Source: an uncultured Pseudogracilibacillus sp.
GTDB taxonomy: Bacteria; Bacillota; Bacilli; Bacillales; Amphibacillaceae
Length of the DNA stretch: 64,000 nt
Assembly: GCA_937960785.1 (NCBI GenBank)
Contig: CALGOZ010000030.1
Coordinates: 5,915-69,914 of the forward strand
Direction: 5' to 3'
The position numbers and the translations under genes were made by a program. Below are positions 53,613 to 62,353 of this stretch, one piece after another (within the stretch, counting starts at the first letter, position 1; each line of letters begins with the position of its first letter). Under the pieces are notes generated by a model that did no database searches, was not told where the DNA came from, and was given only the letters and a program-made list of their open reading frames with translations.

Positions 53613-54899
53613 GTGAAAAAAATCGATCTCGGAGCCTTATTATTTCAGCAGAAAAAAGTGATGATGAAACAAACCGATATTGCTAATTTAAGCGAAAGTA
53701 AAGCCGGTAAAGGTGCCTTTTTCAATAAGCTTCAAACTGCTTTAGCTTCTGAAACGATTGAGGAAGATATTGAACTATCTCCTTTTATTGAAGAGGCTGA
53801 AATTGAACTGATGAATGATCAAGGTATCGAAGAGCTTTCAATGGAACAATTAATTCAAAAGTTAGAAGTTGAGGACCTGGAAGAGGAAGAAGCTAAAGAA
53901 CCATTCGTAAAGGAAAAAGATTTAAAGGTTGTAACTGACGATACTTTAAATTTGAACCCTGAAGTAAAGGGAGAAAATTTAATCGCCGAAGCTTTAAACG
54001 ACCTAATTGATTTAAACGAAATCGATGAAGAATGGTTACAGGAGTTATCGTTAGTTTTAACTCAATTGTCTCAACATGTAAAAGGTCAAGGTGAAGAGAA
54101 GACACTACACGTTTTAGCGAAAAGTCTATATCGACTAATGCAACAATATCAAACATTACCACAAAAGGTTCAACAAGCTTTTTTAGATGGAGAAATCGAA
54201 CTTGATATCGACGAAGATACTTTGCAAGTGTTTCGTGATGTAGCAAAAGCTATGGCAAAAAGAACGACGCTACAAAAACAAAATGTATATAACACACATT
54301 CAAAAGTAACGATTGAAGATATTGAGCGCTGGCTCCAGCAATCTCTTACGAAACATTCGTTTCAAACTCACGTAAGAACAAACGTTAATGTACAGTCCAT
54401 CAATCAACCATTACCGATGAGTACTGTTGAACAATATACGCTTTATCTTAGTGAAACAGACCGAGTTGAAGCAATTAGTCGACAGTTAGTGTCAGAACTA
54501 TCCCAAATCGTTCAACGGAGTCAATTTTTAAAGCAACCAGGAATTAATCAACTAACTTTAACTTTAAGACCACAGTCGCTTGGTGATGTAACAATTCGAC
54601 TTCAACAAGTTAATGGAGAAATGACTGTTAAATTTCTCGTAACAACTCAAGTTGCAAGAGAACTTTTCGAAGCGAACTTACATCAATTAAAACCGATGTT
54701 CACTCCGAATAACGTAGTCGTTGAACGGGACGCATCTGTTCCTGATGACGAGTTCTTTCAAGAATATCAGGAGGAGAACTTAGACGAAGAGCAGGATGAA
54801 CAAAAGGAAGAGGAAAGTCAGAAATCGAAGAAATTCACCGATGAATCGACTATGTCTTTTGATGATTTTTTACAACAGTTAAGTAAGGAGGCAACATAG
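53613..54899 (+). CDS. fliK: flagellar hook-length control protein FliK
   Basis: Secreted molecular ruler that switches export from hook to filament. The ~425-residue product has a variable acidic N-terminal/middle part. The conserved C-terminal domain is NQLTLTLRPQSLGDVTIRLQ, followed by VKFLVTTQVARELFEANLHQLKPMF (key residues only). The start is uncertain: the SD AAAGGAGG (53606-53613) overlaps the only nearby GTG (53613). The codon at ideal spacing is ATC (53622); the next standard start codons are GTG 53658 and ATG 53661. GTG 53613 is given here as the longest frame. Confidence 0.85.
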   Translation: MKKIDLGALLFQQKKVMMKQTDIANLSESKAGKGAFFNKLQTALASETIEEDIELSPFIEEAEIELMNDQGIEELSMEQLIQKLEVEDLEEEEAKEPFVKEKDLKVVTDDTLNLNPEVKGENLIAEALNDLIDLNEIDEEWLQELSLVLTQLSQHVKGQGEEKTLHVLAKSLYRLMQQYQTLPQKVQQAFLDGEIELDIDEDTLQVFRDVAKAMAKRTTLQKQNVYNTHSKVTIEDIERWLQQSLTKHSFQTHVRTNVNVQSINQPLPMSTVEQYTLYLSETDRVEAISRQLVSELSQIVQRSQFLKQPGINQLTLTLRPQSLGDVTIRLQQVNGEMTVKFLVTTQVARELFEANLHQLKPMFTPNNVVVERDASVPDDEFFQEYQEENLDEEQDEQKEEESQKSKKFTDESTMSFDDFLQQLSKEAT

Positions 54900-54900
54900 G

Positions 54901-55347
54901 ATGCCGAAAGTAGACACTTCATTTTATCTTCCAGAATCTCAAAGTCGAGCTCCAAGTAGTGAACTTGGAAAAGATGAGTTCTTAAAGATTTTAATGGCAC
55001 AATTACAAAACCAGGACCCATTGAATCCAATGGAAGATAAAGATTTTATTGCACAAATGGCGAGTTTTTCATCATTGGAACAATTGATGAATATGTCCCA
55101 GTCAATCGATATGCTCGTTCAGACACAGCTGATGTCTCCAATCGTTCAATATAGCCATATGATTGGAAAAGAAGTAACCTACATCCAAAATGGTGAAAAT
55201 GGAGAGAAAGAGACGGTTAGCAGTATTGTGAAATCTGTAAGCCAAAAAGATGGGTGGGCAATCTTCGAATTAGAAAACGGTGAGAAAATCTACGCTGATA
55301 GCATTATAAAGGTGAGTGATTACCAAGATGATGGTGAGGACGTATGA
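54901..55347 (+). CDS. flgD: flagellar hook assembly scaffold FlgD
   Basis: Hook-capping scaffold. The 148-residue short form carries the conserved N-terminal region LGKDEFLKILMAQLQNQDPL, NPMEDKDFIAQMASFSSLEQL and ends in a small beta domain. It lacks the larger C-terminal Tudor/Fn3 part of enterobacterial FlgD, as in Bacillus (formerly YlxG). Its stop overlaps the next ATG. Confidence 0.93.
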   Translation: MPKVDTSFYLPESQSRAPSSELGKDEFLKILMAQLQNQDPLNPMEDKDFIAQMASFSSLEQLMNMSQSIDMLVQTQLMSPIVQYSHMIGKEVTYIQNGENGEKETVSSIVKSVSQKDGWAIFELENGEKIYADSIIKVSDYQDDGEDV

Positions 55348-55709
55348 GTAAATACATCCACCCACTACATCAACAACAAATAGCACATACGAAGGTAACT
55401 TCTCCAAGGAAGTTAACATCCAAGCAAAGCTTTAATGAAATTTTAACTAATTTAACCGAACTAAAAGTTAGTAAACATGCCGAAGAGCGTATGAAGCAAC
55501 GAAATATTAAATTCGATCAAAATCAGTGGAGACAAATTAGTGAAAAAGTTTTCGAAGCAAAAGCAAAAGGTGTAACCGATGCGCTAGTTGTAGTTGATGA
55601 TACGACACTAATTGTCAGCGCTAAAAACAACACTGTCGTTACAGCATTAGGTCGTGAAGATGCAAAGGATAAAATTTTCACAAATATAGACGGAACAATT
55701 TTACTTTAG
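55344..55709 (+). CDS. flagellar operon protein of the TIGR02530 type
   Basis: A 121-residue protein between flgD and flgE. Its core SKHAEERMKQRNIKF, the VTDALVVVDDTTLIVSAKNNTVVTAL pattern (abbreviated) and the C-terminal IFTNIDGTILL match the family called flagellar operon protein, found in many Firmicutes but not in the B. subtilis 168 operon as I recall it. Function is unknown. It overlaps flgD by four bases, so co-translation is likely. Confidence 0.82.
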   Translation: MSKYIHPLHQQQIAHTKVTSPRKLTSKQSFNEILTNLTELKVSKHAEERMKQRNIKFDQNQWRQISEKVFEAKAKGVTDALVVVDDTTLIVSAKNNTVVTALGREDAKDKIFTNIDGTILL

Positions 55710-55787
55710 GTGGACCCTTTAGGGAGCCTAATCAACTGTGGACTGATTGAAGCAGTTGAAACAAATTAAGAAAGGGTTGAAGGATTT

Positions 55788-56621
55788 ATGTTACGTTCAA
55801 TGTATTCAGGTATTTCAGGATTAAGAGGTTTCCAAACGAAATTAGACGTTATTGGTAATAACATCGCAAACGTAAATACTTTCGGTTTTAAAAAGGGCCG
55901 TGTTACGTTTAAAGATATGATTAACCAACAAGTGCAAGGAGCTAGTTCACCTCAACAAAACCGGGGAGGAACGAACCCTAGACAAGTCGGACTTGGTTCG
56001 CAATTAGGATCAATCGATACAATCCACACACCAGGAAACACACAAACGACTTCTCGTCCATTAGACTTAGCAGTTTCCGGGGAAGGGTTTTTCATCGTAA
56101 ATGATGGACAACTATCTTACTACACGAGAGCTGGTAACTTTTACTTAGACCAGGAAGGTAATTTAGTAAATGCGGACGGTTTATATGTTCAAGGATATCC
56201 AGCAGAAGATGGAGAAGTTGACACCGATGCAGCACTAACTAACTTACGTGTTACTTCGCGAGAGGACGCGGAAATTGAGAGCTTCGATATTTCCCAAAGT
56301 GGAGAAATTACAGCGATTTATACAAATGGTGATATTGAAGTTTTAGGTCAGATTGCCCTAGCGACGTTCAATAACCCTGAAGGTTTATCAAAGGCCGGGG
56401 ACAACTTATATTTAGTTTCTAACAACTCTGGTGAGGCTGATATTCGTATTGCTGGAGAAACAGCGGGAGCAATTATTGGTGGAACGCTGGAAATGTCTAA
56501 CGTAGACTTAGCAGAGGAGTTCACTGAGATGATTGTAGCCCAACGCGGATTCCAAGCGAATACACGTATTATTACAACTTCGGATGAAATTTTACAAGAA
56601 CTCGTTAACTTAAAACGATAA
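55788..56621 (+). CDS. flgE: flagellar hook protein (FlgE/FlgG family)
   Basis: Structural hook subunit of 277 residues. The N-terminal MLRSMYSGISGLRGFQTKLD and NIANVNTFGFKK, the LDLAVSGEGFFIV stretch and the C-terminal SNVDLAEEFTEMIVAQRGFQAN (key residues) are those of the FlgE/FlgF/FlgG family. Its size and place after flgD agree with the short Bacillus FlgE (once called FlgG). Confidence 0.94.
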   Translation: MLRSMYSGISGLRGFQTKLDVIGNNIANVNTFGFKKGRVTFKDMINQQVQGASSPQQNRGGTNPRQVGLGSQLGSIDTIHTPGNTQTTSRPLDLAVSGEGFFIVNDGQLSYYTRAGNFYLDQEGNLVNADGLYVQGYPAEDGEVDTDAALTNLRVTSREDAEIESFDISQSGEITAIYTNGDIEVLGQIALATFNNPEGLSKAGDNLYLVSNNSGEADIRIAGETAGAIIGGTLEMSNVDLAEEFTEMIVAQRGFQANTRIITTSDEILQELVNLKR

Positions 56622-56636
56622 TAAGGTAGGGTGAAA

Positions 56637-56661
56637 GGGGATGTCCAGAGGAGACATCCCC
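56637..56661 (+). promoter_or_regulatory. hairpin with a ribosome-binding site in its loop, upstream of swrD/flbD
   Basis: A perfect 9-bp stem GGGGATGTC (56637-56645) / GACATCCCC (56653-56661) encloses the 7-base loop CAGAGGA, so the only SD-like sequence before swrD (AGAGGAG) lies in and at the edge of the loop, 15 bases from the ATG. The stem also contains an ATG (56641) behind AAAGGGG that opens an 11-codon frame ending across the swrD start. Confidence 0.55.
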
Positions 56662-56668
56662 GCACAAA

Positions 56669-56872
56669 ATGATTAAATTAGAACGATTAAATGGTGATGA
56701 ATTTTATGTCAATGCTTTGTTAATTGAACAGGTTCAATCGCATCCTGATACGACAATTACACTAACGAGTGGGAAGAAAATTGTCGTAAAGACGGAAGAA
56801 GATGAAGTTATTCGTAAGATTACTACATATTATCAAAAAATAGGATTAACAGGGACTCAAGAAAATAAGTAG
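56669..56872 (+). CDS. swrD: FlbD-family protein, swarming motility protein SwrD-like
   Basis: A 67-residue protein beginning MIKLERLNGDEFYVNALLIEQVQ with the TTITLTSGKKIVVK hairpin, the pattern of the FlbD family. In B. subtilis the gene at this place (ylzI) is SwrD, which raises flagellar motor power for swarming. It is preceded by an unusual hairpin (56637-56661) and followed closely by fliL. Confidence 0.9.
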   Translation: MIKLERLNGDEFYVNALLIEQVQSHPDTTITLTSGKKIVVKTEEDEVIRKITTYYQKIGLTGTQENK

Positions 56873-56880
56873 GTGAAACA

Positions 56881-57303
56881 ATGTCGAGAGCGTTGAGCAC
56901 ATTTCTCATTTCTTTTAGCTTAATAATTTTAGCTGTAGCAATTATATTAGGAGTTTACTTCTTTGTAGGGAAGGACGATACAGCCGCAAACGAAGAGCAA
57001 TCAATCGATGATATGAACGAGTTTTCCTATGAAACTGATGAAATTACGACAGATTTAAAAGATGGAAAGTTTGTTCGTATACAATTTCAAATTATTGCCG
57101 ATAGCCGTAAAGCGGCAAAAGAATTAGAAAAGCGAGACTTTCAAATTGAAAATATTTTAATCAAAGAGATATCATTAATGAATGAGGAAGACTTCACTTC
57201 TGGATTAACAGAAGTAGAGGAAAAATTACAGGAAAACATAAATGAAGTAATGATCGATGGAGAAATAACTGATGTATATACGATTAAAAAGATTTTACAA
57301 TAA
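56881..57303 (+). CDS. fliL: flagellar basal body-associated protein FliL
   Basis: Single-pass membrane protein that surrounds the stator. The 140 residues have a transmembrane helix (about 8-29), an acidic linker and the stomatin-like FliL domain (FVRIQFQIIADSRKAAKELEKRD pattern; GEITDVYTIKKILQ at the end). It is 8 bases after swrD. Confidence 0.92.
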   Translation: MSRALSTFLISFSLIILAVAIILGVYFFVGKDDTAANEEQSIDDMNEFSYETDEITTDLKDGKFVRIQFQIIADSRKAAKELEKRDFQIENILIKEISLMNEEDFTSGLTEVEEKLQENINEVMIDGEITDVYTIKKILQ

Positions 57304-57335
57304 CCTTTAGGACTCCATTGTGGAGGTGATTACAT

Positions 57336-58334
57336 TTGTCTGAAGAGATTTTATCCCAACATGAGATCGACGCCTTACTTTCTGCTATTTCATCTGGGGA
57401 GATGGATGCGGAAGAGTTAAAAAAGGAAGACGAAGAAAAGAAAGTTCGCGTATATGACTTTAAACGAGCACTACGTTTTTCTAAAGATCAGATTCGGAGC
57501 ATTTACCGAGTCCATGAAAACTATGCACGTTTGTTGACGACGTATTTTTCCGCTCAGTTACGAACCTACGTGAACATTTCTGTAGCTAGCGTTGATCAAA
57601 TACCTTATGAAGAATTTATTCGTTCAATTCCGAATGTTACAATACTAAATGTATACAGTGTTGAGCCCTTAGAAGGTAGGATTATTCTCGAGGTAAATCC
57701 TAATATTGCCTATTCGATGATGGATCGACAATTAGGTGGTCAAGGTTACGGTGATTATTCCGTATCGAATTTAACAGAAATTGAAACATTACTTATTTCA
57801 CAATTGTTCGAACGCTCAATTCCGAATTTACAAGAAGCGTGGAGTTCAATCATCGAAATCGAGCCAGTACTTGAGGAGTTTGAGGTAAATCCACAATTTT
57901 TACAATTAGTATCGCCGAATGAAACAGTTGTAGTTGTATCGATGAACACTAAGATTGGTGACGTTAGTGGTATGATAAACATTTGTATTCCGCACATCGT
58001 GTTAGAACCGATTGTCCCAAAGCTAACAGCTCACTATTGGATGCAAACAGGAACGAAAGAACGAGATCCACAAACATACTCGGAATTAACCAAATTAGTA
58101 CGGGATATCGATGTCACCGCGGTAGCCTTATTAGGCAAAGCAGAGATTACTTTAAAAGATCTCTTATATCTAAAACCAGGCGATGTTATTAGTCTCGATC
58201 AACCAATTGACGAGCCTTTACAATTAGCCGTTAATGACGAACCAAAAATGTATGTACAAGTCGGTAAAAAACATAAAAAACTTGCCGTACAAGTGTTGGA
58301 TAAAATAAAGGGGGGAATGGCCGATGACGGATGA
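57336..58334 (+). CDS. fliM: flagellar motor switch protein FliM
   Basis: C-ring protein that binds phosphorylated CheY. The 332-residue product begins with the CheY-binding peptide SEEILSQHEIDALLSAI. A middle CheC-like domain (FIRSIPNVTILNVYSVEPLEG, abbreviated) and a C-terminal SpoA domain (VTAVALLGKAEITLKDLLYL) follow. The start is TTG with TGGAGGTGA upstream. It overlaps fliY by 11 bases. Confidence 0.96.
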   Translation: MSEEILSQHEIDALLSAISSGEMDAEELKKEDEEKKVRVYDFKRALRFSKDQIRSIYRVHENYARLLTTYFSAQLRTYVNISVASVDQIPYEEFIRSIPNVTILNVYSVEPLEGRIILEVNPNIAYSMMDRQLGGQGYGDYSVSNLTEIETLLISQLFERSIPNLQEAWSSIIEIEPVLEEFEVNPQFLQLVSPNETVVVVSMNTKIGDVSGMINICIPHIVLEPIVPKLTAHYWMQTGTKERDPQTYSELTKLVRDIDVTAVALLGKAEITLKDLLYLKPGDVISLDQPIDEPLQLAVNDEPKMYVQVGKKHKKLAVQVLDKIKGGMADDG

Positions 58335-59550
58335 TAACATGTTATCCCAAGAAGAAATTAATGCGCTTTTAAATGTAACAAATGAAGAAGAGAAAGTAGA
58401 TAAAGAAGAAACCGAAGAAACAGAAGAGGTTGTCCAGGAAGAAGTAACAGAAGAAGAGGTAGAGAGATATTATTTATCTGATTTGGAAAAAGATGCTTTA
58501 GGCGAAATTGGAAATATCTCTTTAGGAAGTTCAGCGACGACGCTGTCGACGATTTTAAATCAAAAAGTTGAAATTACGACACCTAGTGTATCAGTCGTAA
58601 GAAAAACTGGTTTAAAAGAAGAGTTCCCTTATGAGCACGTAAAACTACAAGTAAATTATATGGATGGTTTTTCTGGAGAAAACATCTTCCTTATGAAGGC
58701 GGAAGACGCAGCAATTATTTCGGATATAATGCTAGGAGGAGATGGGACAAATCCTAGCGAAGTGTTAACAGAAATAGAGCTAAGTGCCGTCCAAGAGGCG
58801 ATGAATCAAATGATGGGTTCTTCTGCGACAAGCATGTCGACTGTTTTCAATAAAAAAGTGGATATATCACCTCCTACAGTTGATTATGAAGAAATCGATA
58901 AATTAGAAGAAGTTTTTGAAAAGCTCGATATAGAGGATGTATTTGTACGTATCATGTTTAATTTACGAGTAGGAGAGCTTATTGACTCTAATATTATGCA
59001 ATTAATACCGATGCCCTTTGCAAAACAGTTAGTAAAGGACTTGTTAGAATCATCAGAAACTGCTGCTGCAACAGCTTCAGCTATTGCTTCGATGGAGGAA
59101 GAAACAATGAAAGAACCAGCGAAAGCCACAGCACAACCAAAAGCACAAGCGCAAGCGAAACCGACTGAGGAGCAAGTTACACCTCAAACGACCGAGCCAC
59201 AACATTTAGGTCAAGCGGTAGATCCTAGTGCATCTGTCCAAGAAGCACAATTTTCCGAATTTGAACAAGTCGAACTACCTGCCAAGTCGCAGCAAAATCT
59301 CGACTTACTTTTAGATATACCGCTACAGGTTACTGTAGAACTCGGACGTACAAAACAAAAGTTAGAAGAAATACTTGCACTCGATGCTGGCTCAATTGTC
59401 GAACTTGATAAGCTTGCGGGAGAGCCGGTTGATGTGCTCGTAAACAGTAAACTAATTGCAAAAGGTGAAGTAGTTGTAATTGATGAAAATTTTGGAGTTA
59501 GAATTACAGATATAGTTAGTCAAAAAGAACGATTAATGAATTTAAATTAA
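58324..59550 (+). CDS. fliY: flagellar switch phosphatase FliY
   Basis: C-ring protein combining a CheC-type CheY-P phosphatase with a FliN domain. Like FliM it begins with a CheY-binding peptide (LSQEEINALLNV). Two phosphatase motifs DALGEIGNISLGSSATTLS and SAVQEAMNQMMGSSATSMS follow, then an Ala/Gln/Pro-rich linker (about residues 255-310) and a FliN/SpoA domain (LLDIPLQVTVELGRTKQKL, ending in GVRITDIVS). The 408 residues are slightly longer than B. subtilis FliY, mainly in the linker. Confidence 0.96.
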   Translation: MTDDNMLSQEEINALLNVTNEEEKVDKEETEETEEVVQEEVTEEEVERYYLSDLEKDALGEIGNISLGSSATTLSTILNQKVEITTPSVSVVRKTGLKEEFPYEHVKLQVNYMDGFSGENIFLMKAEDAAIISDIMLGGDGTNPSEVLTEIELSAVQEAMNQMMGSSATSMSTVFNKKVDISPPTVDYEEIDKLEEVFEKLDIEDVFVRIMFNLRVGELIDSNIMQLIPMPFAKQLVKDLLESSETAAATASAIASMEEETMKEPAKATAQPKAQAQAKPTEEQVTPQTTEPQHLGQAVDPSASVQEAQFSEFEQVELPAKSQQNLDLLLDIPLQVTVELGRTKQKLEEILALDAGSIVELDKLAGEPVDVLVNSKLIAKGEVVVIDENFGVRITDIVSQKERLMNLN

Positions 59551-59577
59551 GGAAAGGTTTATAGAGGTGATTAAATA

Positions 59578-59940
59578 ATGTCAAAGACAGTGTTAATCGT
59601 TGATGATGCAGCATTTATGCGTATGATGATTAAAGATATTTTGGAGAAAAATGGGTACGAAGTAGTTGGGGAGGCAGAAAACGGTAACGTTGCTGTCGAA
59701 AAATATAAAGAGCTAGAACCAGATCTCGTCACAATGGATATTACGATGCCAGAAAAAGATGGTATTACAGCGTTGAAAGAGATTAAAGAGTATGACGCTG
59801 ATGCAACGGTTATTATGTGCTCTGCAATGGGACAGCAAGCGATGGTAATCGATGCAATTCAAGCCGGTGCAAAAGACTTTATCGTAAAACCATTTCAAGC
59901 AGAGCGTGTCGTCGAGGCGGTATCTAAAGCTTTATCATAA
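59578..59940 (+). CDS. cheY: chemotaxis response regulator CheY
   Basis: Single receiver domain that in Bacillus promotes counter-clockwise rotation when phosphorylated. The 120 residues show the acidic pair in LIVDDAAFM, the phosphorylation site Asp54 in TMDITMPEKDG, the switch residue region CSAMGQQ and Lys in IVKPF. It follows fliY by 27 bases. Confidence 0.97.
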   Translation: MSKTVLIVDDAAFMRMMIKDILEKNGYEVVGEAENGNVAVEKYKELEPDLVTMDITMPEKDGITALKEIKEYDADATVIMCSAMGQQAMVIDAIQAGAKDFIVKPFQAERVVEAVSKALS

Positions 59941-59953
59941 AGTAGGATGACGT

Positions 59954-60613
59954 ATGAGAAAAAATTTTAATAAGCGCTTCTTAGGGATCCTCTTCTTTTT
60001 TATTCCTTTACTAGTAATGAGTTTGCCCTCGACGTATGCCGAAGAAGCAAATGTGCTAGATTGTCTTGAAAATGAAGCAGACTGCGAAGAAGAGGGTGTT
60101 GATATCGAGGAAGATGAACCAGCAACATCGGCTGAGGAAATCGTAGGAAGCGAAACCTTCAATGCCAGCTCACTATTTTTTAATATTGTGAAAATGGTTG
60201 TTGCCTTGTTTTTCATCTTAGCACTTATTTATATTATCGTTTTAGTTTTACGTCGACGAAATAATTTTTTACAGCAACAAGATATTATCAAAAATTTAGG
60301 TGGAATCGGCTTAGGACATAATAAGTCAGTCCAATTAATCCGCATCGGTTCACGAATTTATGTCGTCGGTGTCGGTGAACATGTCGACTTAATGTTTGAA
60401 ATTACGGATGAGGAAGTGCTCGAAGCATTATTAACAAAAGAGATGGATGAGGTAGAAACTCCATTTTTACAACAATTTTTTAAAAAAGATGACTCGAAAG
60501 GCGCTTCCGCAACACCGTTTATGCAACAGCTAAAAGATGAACTAACAAAATTACAGGAAAACCGTACAAAACTAGTAAATAAATCGGTAGAGAAGGATGA
60601 TGAACATGAATGA
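59954..60613 (+). CDS. fliO: flagellar biosynthesis protein FliO (FliZ)
   Basis: Assembly factor for the FliP export-gate pore. The 219 residues begin with a signal-peptide-like segment (RFLGILFFFIPLLVMSLPSTYA), then an acidic extracytoplasmic stretch with two Cys, a transmembrane helix (about 75-97) and the cytoplasmic FliO domain (NNFLQQQDIIKNLGGIGLGHNKSVQLIRIG, abbreviated). In B. subtilis this gene was called fliZ. The 3' end overlaps fliP. Confidence 0.9.
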   Translation: MRKNFNKRFLGILFFFIPLLVMSLPSTYAEEANVLDCLENEADCEEEGVDIEEDEPATSAEEIVGSETFNASSLFFNIVKMVVALFFILALIYIIVLVLRRRNNFLQQQDIIKNLGGIGLGHNKSVQLIRIGSRIYVVGVGEHVDLMFEITDEEVLEALLTKEMDEVETPFLQQFFKKDDSKGASATPFMQQLKDELTKLQENRTKLVNKSVEKDDEHE

Positions 60614-61271
60614 TTTTATCGATATCTTCTCAAGTTCAGATCCTTCGTCAATTTCAACGTCCGTCCGTTTATTAATTTTATTGACGATTTTGTCGCTCGC
60701 TCCGGGAATCTTAATCCTAATGACGAGCTTTACGCGAATAATCGTCGTACTATCGTTCGTGCGAACATCGCTTGCAACTCAACAAATGCCACCAAACCAA
60801 GTGCTTGTTGGCCTCGCACTATTTTTAACATTTTTTATTATGGCACCGACGTTTAGTGAAGTTTATGACGAAGCGTTGCAACCTTTGTTTGAAGAGGAAA
60901 TAACATTAGAGGAAGCCTATGAATCAGCGAGTGTTCCTATAAAGGAATTTATGGCAAAACATACGCGACAAAAAGATTTAGCACTATTTCTCGATTATGC
61001 TAATAGTGAGCGACCGGAGACAGTGCAGGATATACCTTTAACAGCGTTAATACCAGCTTTTGCAATTAGCGAATTAAAAACGGCTTTTCAAATGGGGTTT
61101 ATGATTTTTATTCCATTTCTTATTATTGATATGGCTGTTGCCAGTATTTTAATGTCGATGGGAATGATGATGTTGCCACCGGTGATGATTTCATTACCCT
61201 TTAAAATTTTATTATTCGTTCTCGTCGATGGTTGGTACTTAATTATTCATTCTGTATTGCAAGGGTATTAA
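60606..61271 (+). CDS. fliP: flagellar export-gate protein FliP
   Basis: Core pore subunit of the type III export gate. The 221 residues match B. subtilis FliP nearly along the whole length: FIDIFSSSDP, LAPGILILMTSFTRIIVVLS, LATQQMPPNQVLVGLALFLTF (key residues), KHTRQKDLALF and MGMMMLPPVMISLPFKILLF. It has about four membrane segments and no cleavable signal peptide. ATG 60597 lies next to AGAAGG; ATG 60606 at proper spacing gives the usual MNDFIDIF. Confidence 0.96.
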   Translation: MNDFIDIFSSSDPSSISTSVRLLILLTILSLAPGILILMTSFTRIIVVLSFVRTSLATQQMPPNQVLVGLALFLTFFIMAPTFSEVYDEALQPLFEEEITLEEAYESASVPIKEFMAKHTRQKDLALFLDYANSERPETVQDIPLTALIPAFAISELKTAFQMGFMIFIPFLIIDMAVASILMSMGMMMLPPVMISLPFKILLFVLVDGWYLIIHSVLQGY

Positions 61272-61302
61272 CGAAAGGTAATATAAAGAGGGTGTGACGA
61301 CG

Positions 61303-61572
61303 ATGAGTCAAGAATTTGTTTTATATTTAGCGGAACGAGGAATTATGACGATTTTATTAGTTGCTGGTCCCTTATTAATACTTGCTTTAGCCGTTGGGTT
61401 ATTAGTTAGTATTTTCCAGGCAACGACGCAAATTCAGGAGCAAACCCTCGCCTTTATTCCGAAAATTATTGCTGTATTATTAGGTGTCGTCTTTTTTGGT
61501 TCTTGGATGTTAACTCATATTGTCGAATTTACGACTACATTATACGAAAATCTAAGTCAGTTTGTAGGATAA
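61303..61572 (+). CDS. fliQ: flagellar export-gate protein FliQ
   Basis: Small two-helix membrane subunit of the export gate. The 89 residues contain the invariant FQATTQIQEQTLAFIPKI and two hydrophobic helices. The open frame begins at GTG 61294 inside AAAGAGGGTG; ATG 61303 is the likely start. fliR follows after three bases. Confidence 0.96.
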   Translation: MSQEFVLYLAERGIMTILLVAGPLLILALAVGLLVSIFQATTQIQEQTLAFIPKIIAVLLGVVFFGSWMLTHIVEFTTTLYENLSQFVG

Positions 61573-61575
61573 ACT

Positions 61576-62352
61576 ATGATTGAATTAATAGATTTAACGA
61601 TTGTACCAACATTTTTATTAATATTTGCACGTTTGCTTGCATTCATTATTACATTACCAATTTTTTCTTATCGAACGATTCCAATCCCTTATCGAATTGG
61701 ACTAGCCTTTTTCTTAAGTTTGCTCGCAATAAGCCACATTGAAACTGATTTAGTTTTAACTCAAGCAAACTTTATCGTTCTACTTATAAAAGAGGTGGCT
61801 GTCGGACTATTAATCGGATTAATCGGTTATCTCGTCCTATCGGTTGTACAAATCGCTGGTGGGTTTATCGATTTCCAGATGGGATTTGCAATCGCAAACG
61901 TAATCGATCCACAAACCGGGGCACAAAGTCCATTAATTGGTCAATATTTCTATATGATTGCCATTTTGTTTTTACTTGCAGTAGATGGTCATCATATATT
62001 AATAAATGGAATGATACATAGTTTTAATGTCATTCCCCTCGAATCGTTTCTTAGTTTTGAAGAAAACTTCGGGGAATTTATCGTACTTACATTCAACCGA
62101 CTGTTCGTTATCGCTTTTCAAATGGCTTTACCTTTAGTCGGTAGCTTATTTTTAGTAGACGTCGCTCTAGGAATCATTGCACGAACGGTACCACAGTTAA
62201 ATGTGTTTGTCGTTGGCTTACCGTTAAAAATAACTGTAAGTTTTGCAGTACTTTTCTTCTTTATGGCAATGTATATAGGATTGACAAAAATTTTATTCCA
62301 AACTCTTTTTGAAATAATGAATGATTTAATGCTCATTCTCGGAGGTGGATAG
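61576..62352 (+). CDS. fliR: flagellar export-gate protein FliR
   Basis: Export-gate membrane subunit. The 258 residues carry several hydrophobic helices, with FARLLAFIITLPIFS, KEVAVGLLIGLIGYLVLSVVQ (abbreviated), GFIDFQMGFAIANVIDPQTGAQSP and the late FVVGLPLKITVSFAV, all FliR features. The stop lies just before the flhB GTG. Confidence 0.96.
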   Translation: MIELIDLTIVPTFLLIFARLLAFIITLPIFSYRTIPIPYRIGLAFFLSLLAISHIETDLVLTQANFIVLLIKEVAVGLLIGLIGYLVLSVVQIAGGFIDFQMGFAIANVIDPQTGAQSPLIGQYFYMIAILFLLAVDGHHILINGMIHSFNVIPLESFLSFEENFGEFIVLTFNRLFVIAFQMALPLVGSLFLVDVALGIIARTVPQLNVFVVGLPLKITVSFAVLFFFMAMYIGLTKILFQTLFEIMNDLMLILGGG

Positions 62353-62353
62353 T

